This document shows, piece by piece, positions 59,983 through 64,000 of a DNA stretch of 64,000 bases. Within the stretch, counting starts at the first letter, position 1; each line of letters opens with the position of its first letter. Made by a program: the position numbers and the translations under genes. The DNA is from Bacteroidota bacterium (GTDB lineage: Bacteria > Bacteroidota > Bacteroidia > UBA7662 > CANHCV01). The DNA is taken from NCBI GenBank assembly GCA_947501265.1, contig CANMVY010000001.1, positions 333,012-397,011 of the forward strand, read 5' to 3'. A model generated the notes under the pieces. That model had not been told where the DNA came from. It saw nothing but the letters and a program-made list of their open reading frames with translations, and searched no databases.

Positions 59983-59990
59983 TATTTTTG
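59983..59990 (+). promoter_or_regulatory. -7 box TATTTTTG of parE
   Basis: Exact TANNTTTG match 18 nt before the GTG start at 60009. Confidence 0.6.
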
Positions 59991-60008
59991 AGGAAATCTT
60001 GACTCACA

Positions 60009-61895
60009 GTGTCTGAACAACAACCCCACGTTTACAACGAAGATTCCATTCGATCCCTCGATTGGAAAGAACATATTCGCCTCCGTCCCGGAATGTATAT
60101 CGGGAAGTTGGGCGATGGCGCGGCTCCCGACGATGGAATTTACATTCTCTTCAAAGAAGTTTTCGACAATTCCATCGATGAATTCGTTATGGGTTATGGA
60201 AAAAATATCGACGTTTCCCTAACCGATCGAAAGGTGACTATTCGAGATTTCGGACGTGGAATTCCGCTCGGAAAAGTGGTTGAAGTGGTTTCCAAAATCA
60301 ATACCGGCGGGAAATACGATTCCAAGGCATTCGTTAAATCGGTTGGTCTCAATGGAGTTGGAACGAAGGCTGTAAATGCATTATCCTCTTATTTCAAAGT
60401 TCAGAGTTACCGAGATGGAAAAACGGTTTGGGCCGAATTTTCCAAGGGCGAAATCACCTCAGAAACAAAACAAGAACCCACCGACCAACCCAACGGAACC
60501 GAAGTATCCTTTTTTGCCGATGAATCCATCTTCAAAAATTACCGGTATAATTTCGATTACGTTGAAGAACAAATCCTTAATTACTCTTACCTCAACGCTG
60601 GGTTGGTCATCAACCTCAACGGAAAGAAATACTCCAGCAAAAATGGGCTCTTGGATTTATTGGGTAGAAAAACAGATCAAGAGGCCCTTCGTTACCCCAT
60701 CATTCATCTCAAAGGGGAAGATATTGAATTGGCATTTACCCATGAAAGTCAATACGGAGAAGAAATTCATTCGTTCGTAAACGGGCAAAATACAACTCAA
60801 GGCGGAACCCATGTGGCCGCTTTTCGCGAAGCCATTGTGAAAACCATCCGAGAGTTTTACAAGAAGGAATTTGATGCGACCGATGTTCGCGCATCCATTG
60901 TAGCCGCCATTTCCGTTCGTGTTCAAGAACCCGTTTTTGAGTCGCAGACCAAAACCAAATTAGGTTCGGTTCAAATGGCCCCTGATGGACCAACGGTTCG
61001 CGGTTTCATCAACGATTTCATCAAGCGCGAGCTCGATAATTTCCTCCATCGTAATCCAACCACAGCTGATGCCTTGCTTAGGCGCATTCAGCAAAGCGAG
61101 CGCGAACGAAAGGATTTGGCAGGAATTAAAAAATTGGCCAACGAACGAGCCAAAAAAGCAAGCTTACACAACAAGAAGTTGAGGGATTGTCGCATCCATT
61201 TTACCGATCTTAAGAACGAAAAAAGGTACGATACCACGTTATTCATCACCGAGGGAGATAGCGCATCTGGAAGCATTACCAAAAGCAGAAGCGTTGAACT
61301 TCAAGCCGTGTTCTCGCTTCGAGGAAAACCCTTGAATTGTTACGGATTGACCAAAAAGGTGGTGTACGAAAACGAAGAATTCAACTTGCTTCAGCATGCT
61401 CTCAATATCGAAGAAAGTATTGAGGATTTGCGCTACAACCGAATCGTCATCGCCACCGATGCCGACGTGGACGGAATGCACATTCGCATGTTATTGCTCA
61501 CGTTCTTTTTACAGTTTTTCCCAGACCTCGTTAAAAACGGACACGTTTACGTTCTTCAAACTCCATTGTTTAGGGTTAGAAATAAAAAGGAAACCATTTA
61601 TACCTATTCCGAAGAAGAACGAAAAGCTGCCATTCAAAAAATTGGAAAATCAGCCGAAATTACCCGATTCAAAGGATTAGGTGAGATTTCTCCAGAAGAA
61701 TTCGTCAAATTCATTGGAGAAGATATGCGATTGGAACCAGTGATCCTGCGGGATTCATCCATCCCAAAAGTTTTGGAATACTACATGGGCAAAAATACCA
61801 TGGAGCGACAAGAATTCATCATTCGAAACCTACGTGTTGAAAAAGACGATTTGGATGAAATTCCAGAAATTGCTTCAGCATTAGAAGATTCATAA
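60009..61895 (+). CDS. parE: DNA topoisomerase IV subunit B (type IIA ATPase subunit)
   Basis: 628 residues with a GTG start. GHKL ATPase: [15 protein letters not shown] (Glu50, Asn54), [36 protein letters not shown]. The TOPRIM domain has Glu415 in [10 protein letters not shown] and DADVDG at 484-489, then [15 protein letters not shown] near the end. Length, and [12 protein letters not shown] in place of the GyrB pattern, suit ParE of Bacteroidota. It decatenates chromosomes with ParC; parC, usually next to it, is not present downstream here. Confidence 0.93.
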   Translation: MSEQQPHVYNEDSIRSLDWKEHIRLRPGMYIGKLGDGAAPDDGIYILFKEVFDNSIDEFVMGYGKNIDVSLTDRKVTIRDFGRGIPLGKVVEVVSKINTGGKYDSKAFVKSVGLNGVGTKAVNALSSYFKVQSYRDGKTVWAEFSKGEITSETKQEPTDQPNGTEVSFFADESIFKNYRYNFDYVEEQILNYSYLNAGLVINLNGKKYSSKNGLLDLLGRKTDQEALRYPIIHLKGEDIELAFTHESQYGEEIHSFVNGQNTTQGGTHVAAFREAIVKTIREFYKKEFDATDVRASIVAAISVRVQEPVFESQTKTKLGSVQMAPDGPTVRGFINDFIKRELDNFLHRNPTTADALLRRIQQSERERKDLAGIKKLANERAKKASLHNKKLRDCRIHFTDLKNEKRYDTTLFITEGDSASGSITKSRSVELQAVFSLRGKPLNCYGLTKKVVYENEEFNLLQHALNIEESIEDLRYNRIVIATDADVDGMHIRMLLLTFFLQFFPDLVKNGHVYVLQTPLFRVRNKKETIYTYSEEERKAAIQKIGKSAEITRFKGLGEISPEEFVKFIGEDMRLEPVILRDSSIPKVLEYYMGKNTMERQEFIIRNLRVEKDDLDEIPEIASALEDS

Positions 61896-61899
61896 AAAA

Positions 61900-61917
61900 A
61901 GCGACCTGCGGGTCGCT
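61900..61917. terminator. bidirectional terminator between parE and the HIT gene
   Basis: 7-bp stem (61900-61906 with 61911-61917), TGCG loop, A run on the left and T run on the right. It ends parE (plus) and the convergent HIT gene (minus). Confidence 0.9.
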
Positions 61918-61922
61918 TTTTT

Positions 61923-62315
61923 TTATTCAAGATGAGATTGAATCTCTTTGGCTATCTTTTCCATCTCCTCTTTGGAAACATCCAGATTCTTCCCAAAAAC
62001 CATATCTCCCACTTCGTTCAGTGGAACCAGATGAATATGAACATGAGGAACTTCTAATCCTACAACGGCCAAACCAACTTTTTTGCAAGGAACTGCTTTT
62101 TTAATGGCATCTGCAACTAGCCTTGCAAACAGAAAAAAACGTTGATATTCTTCCGAATCCATATCAAAAAGGTAATCAACTTCATTCTTAGGAACAACCA
62201 GAACGTGTCCTTTTTGCATTGGACGAACATCCAAAAATGAAAAAAATTCCTCATTTTCAGCGATACGAAAACAAGGAATTTCTCCGGCAATAATTTTCGA
62301 AAAAATCGAATGCAT
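61923..62315 (-). CDS. HIT family nucleotide hydrolase
   Basis: 130 residues from the ATG at 62315, 1 nt after the greA stop. Histidine triad His91, His93, His95 in PHVHIHLVP, and the Hint-type start SIFSKIIAGEIPCFRIAEN with MQKGHVLVVPK. It hydrolyses nucleotide phosphoramidates or similar substrates. Co-transcribed with greA. Confidence 0.94.
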   Translation of the reverse strand: MHSIFSKIIAGEIPCFRIAENEEFFSFLDVRPMQKGHVLVVPKNEVDYLFDMDSEEYQRFFLFARLVADAIKKAVPCKKVGLAVVGLEVPHVHIHLVPLNEVGDMVFGKNLDVSKEEMEKIAKEIQSHLE

Positions 62316-62316
62316 G

Positions 62317-62787
62317 TTAATCAGCAGTAATTTCGAGAACTTCCAATTGAATAGAACCTGAAGGCACGGTAACATCTACAACGTCGCCAATCTTTTTATT
62401 CATCAAACCGGCGCCGATGGGCGAAGTCATGGAAATCTTTCCAAGCTTAACATCGGCTTCTTTTTCAGAAACCATGTTGTATTTCATCACCGCACCCGTT
62501 TTACAATTTTTGATTTTCACCCACGTTAAAGGCTGAACCCGAGATGTATTGATTTGGGAAGCTTCAAGAACTTTTGCAGAAGAAAGAAGACCTTCCAATT
62601 CATTGATCTTCATTTCCATCAATCCCTGGGCTTCCTTTGCAGCATCGTATTCGGCATTTTCTGAAAGATCACCTTTTTCACGAGCTTCTTGGATCGCCGC
62701 AGCCATGTTTTGACGGCCCTTGGTTTTTAATTCATGTAATTCTTGACGAAGCTTTTCATAAGCTTCACGAGATAAAATTGCACTCAT
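62317..62787 (-). CDS. greA: transcription elongation factor GreA
   Basis: 156 residues. N-terminal coiled-coil hairpin (residues ~1-75) with the acidic tip EKGDLSENAEYDAAKEAQ, which reaches the RNA polymerase active site to stimulate transcript cleavage. The C-terminal FKBP-like domain includes SPIGAGLMNKKIGDVVDVTV. Normal length. Its promoter (62846-62853) lies upstream of the PorV/PorQ-family gene's terminator, so a stable hairpin opens its leader. Confidence 0.96.
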   Translation of the reverse strand: MSAILSREAYEKLRQELHELKTKGRQNMAAAIQEAREKGDLSENAEYDAAKEAQGLMEMKINELEGLLSSAKVLEASQINTSRVQPLTWVKIKNCKTGAVMKYNMVSEKEADVKLGKISMTSPIGAGLMNKKIGDVVDVTVPSGSIQLEVLEITAD

Positions 62788-62810
62788 GCTTGTAGTATTT
62801 TAGAAATAAA

Positions 62811-62838
62811 AACGCCTCCTGCCGAAGCAGGAGACGTT
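62811..62838 (-). terminator. terminator of the PorV/PorQ-family gene, lying inside the greA leader
   Basis: On the minus strand a 7-bp G/C-rich stem (62827-62833 with 62816-62822) closes on a TTCG tetraloop and extends by 4 more pairs after one mismatch, followed by TTTTTATTT. It is 23 nt after the stop of the gene at 62861. Confidence 0.85.
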
Positions 62839-62845
62839 ACAGATA

Positions 62846-62853
62846 CAAAGGTA
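62846..62853 (-). promoter_or_regulatory. greA promoter (TTG-N19-TACCTTTG)
   Basis: Exact TANNTTTG box on the minus strand with TTG at 62873-62875 inside the end of the upstream gene, 19-nt spacer. Transcription would start near 62841, immediately before the terminator hairpin. Confidence 0.7.
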
Positions 62854-62860
62854 GAAAAAA

Positions 62861-63919
62861 TTACAGTTTCAACAAAATTCCCAACGCGTGAGTTCCTTGA
62901 AAAGGATTACTTGGGCGATAAGAATAGTCAATTGAAAAAGTACGAGTTACATTGCCATCATCGTCCTTAGCGAAAGGAAGATTCAATGAAAGGCCACCTG
63001 CCATACCGGTATGAACCTCATTTTCGTCAGCATGACGGTAACCAGCACGAACCATCACCATATTTCTCCAAGCATATTCCAAACCTGCTCCAAAATTATC
63101 AGCAGTGAAAGAATTCGAGGTAAAATTGGCAACCATGGTTAATTTCTGAATATCGTTCGTGATCAAGTCATAAGATCCTCCAATATTCATTAAAGAAGGC
63201 AACTCGAAACGAGCAGAGCGCTGGTACAAGGTTTGGTCAAACTTTCCATTAGCCACCAATGCACGGTAAGCCAAAGCATCACCAGAATAGGCCATTGGTG
63301 TTCCGATGTTTCGAAGTGAAATACCAAATTTGGTACGATCTCTCTCACCTGTTTGGTATTGAATTCCAGCATCCAAAGCGAATCCAGAAGCAGATGCATC
63401 AGGTACAGATTGATTGATCAAACGAAATGTTACTCCACCGTAAATGCGATTGGAGAAAACCTTAGCATAAGAAATACCAATGTTCATGAATTGCGGACGG
63501 TAAGTACCAATTCCTCCATCTGGGAAATTTTCATTGGTAATTTCAACGTTACCAAAATCAAAATTCATGATGGTTAATCCAAGAACTCCTTTGGAACTCT
63601 CTTCTCCACCCAATTTGGTGGCTAACCCAAAAGAATTAATATTAATTCCAGTACCAGACAAATAATTGGTACGTGAAAAACACATGTCGGTACCGGTAAC
63701 GAATGCTAATCCGGCAACGTTAATTCTTTCCGACTCCAAACCACGAATCGAAGCCGTATTCAGGCTATTGATCCCAGAGCTACGAGCCCATGGATTAAGC
63801 AACAATTCCGTTGCTCCATTCTGTCCACGACGGTCTGGGTTACCAGCAAAGGCCGTTACACCAACCATAGCCAGCACAGCTGCTGCAGAAAGTTTACGTG
63901 CAATTTTATAAATAGTCAT
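62861..63919 (-). CDS. PorV/PorQ-family outer membrane protein (T9SS-associated)
   Basis: 352 residues with signal peptide MTIYKIARKLSAAAVLAMVGVTAFA. The mature protein begins NPDRRGQNGATELLLNPWAR and continues with SERINVAGLAFVTGTDMCFS, ARTNYL-like SRTNYLSGTGININSFGLA and a C-terminal aromatic barrel (TRTFSIDYSYRPSNPFQGTH, ending ILLKL). The layout, about 14 strand candidates, fits FadL-like PorV/PorQ proteins that shuttle T9SS cargo to the PorU sortase or form part of the attachment complex. Subfamily (PorV or another PorV/PorQ relative) is not decided. It fits with the T9SS cargo at 13549. Confidence 0.8.
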   Translation of the reverse strand: MTIYKIARKLSAAAVLAMVGVTAFAGNPDRRGQNGATELLLNPWARSSGINSLNTASIRGLESERINVAGLAFVTGTDMCFSRTNYLSGTGININSFGLATKLGGEESSKGVLGLTIMNFDFGNVEITNENFPDGGIGTYRPQFMNIGISYAKVFSNRIYGGVTFRLINQSVPDASASGFALDAGIQYQTGERDRTKFGISLRNIGTPMAYSGDALAYRALVANGKFDQTLYQRSARFELPSLMNIGGSYDLITNDIQKLTMVANFTSNSFTADNFGAGLEYAWRNMVMVRAGYRHADENEVHTGMAGGLSLNLPFAKDDDGNVTRTFSIDYSYRPSNPFQGTHALGILLKL

Positions 63920-63940
63920 GTTTTCTTTTTTTATGGTTGA

Positions 63941-64000
63941 TTAAAACGTATCCAAATCGATTGGACGCATGATGCAGAACCACTTCAAGGTTTTCGTGCC
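63941..64000 (-). CDS. 3' end of an upstream gene (runs off the right edge), possibly porU
   Basis: A frame open to the edge reads GTKTLKWFCIMRPIDLDTF and stops at 63941-63943, 21 nt before the PorV/PorQ-family start. Only 19 residues are visible, so identity cannot be read. In Flavobacteria porU lies directly upstream of porV (known gene order), which makes it the natural guess, but the frame could also be chance. Confidence 0.3.
   Translation of the reverse strand, partial: GTKTLKWFCIMRPIDLDTF

Overview
The window looks like chromosomal DNA of a Bacteroidota bacterium, most likely Flavobacteriales in the broad Cryomorphaceae/Crocinitomicaceae area (my inference). The reasons are: many genes are preceded by the Bacteroidota -7 box TANNTTTG instead of a -10 box or strong Shine-Dalgarno sequence; there is a very large secreted protein with a type IX secretion (T9SS) C-terminal sorting domain and a PorV/PorQ-type outer membrane protein; and there are phylum-typical families (DUF5686, DUF4403, DUF3109, CsgG-like protein with a C-terminal barrel, HMA-MauE fusion). 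I see no tRNA, rRNA, CRISPR array, intact insertion sequence or prophage.

Layout. 1-4431: a left-truncated secreted amidohydrolase-like protein, a CsgG-like outer membrane protein, then a compact unit of HTH-like regulator, cupin, OsmC and a tiny membrane protein. 4462-9719: odhB, an HMA-MauE membrane protein, and a fur-purA-pabB unit. 9761-13397 (minus): ettA, an 89-aa unknown, a histidine kinase and a response regulator, coupled end to end. 13549-26937: giant T9SS cargo, dnaN, PpiD-like foldase, DUF3109 protein, a 63-aa Lys/Cys-rich exported peptide, GH25 lysozyme, MsrB lipoprotein and a VWA protein. 26956-31759: a small conserved protein, an orphan solute-binding protein, then pyrH-frr-hydrolase-rlmD. 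31854-37979: cspA with a long leader; on the minus strand a CBS-type cysteine/cystathionine synthase, a BtuF-like protein, a PaaI thioesterase and menF; murF-pnuC; and a 44-aa membrane protein with a well-formed promoter. 38061-45235: S9 peptidase, nucleoside phosphorylase, carB without its regulatory domain, and a flippase. 45236-45825: a repeat-rich gap. 45826-64000: DUF5686 protein and partner, topA, a transglutaminase-like protein, tdk, DUF4403, a second flippase, galE/rfbA, LysE, parE, HIT, greA, a PorV/PorQ-family protein and the probable tail of an upstream gene.

Functional themes are housekeeping (nucleotide synthesis, replication, topology, translation) mixed with cell-envelope and secretion genes. 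The features most worth a second look are non-standard: a family of long palindromes built around a CTRCGT loop (two copies 40 kb apart), a set of genes whose TANNTTTG box sits only 3-4 nt before the ATG (candidate leaderless mRNAs), an orphan terminator suggesting a small RNA upstream of topA, a greA promoter placed just before another gene's terminator, and three very small exported or membrane proteins.
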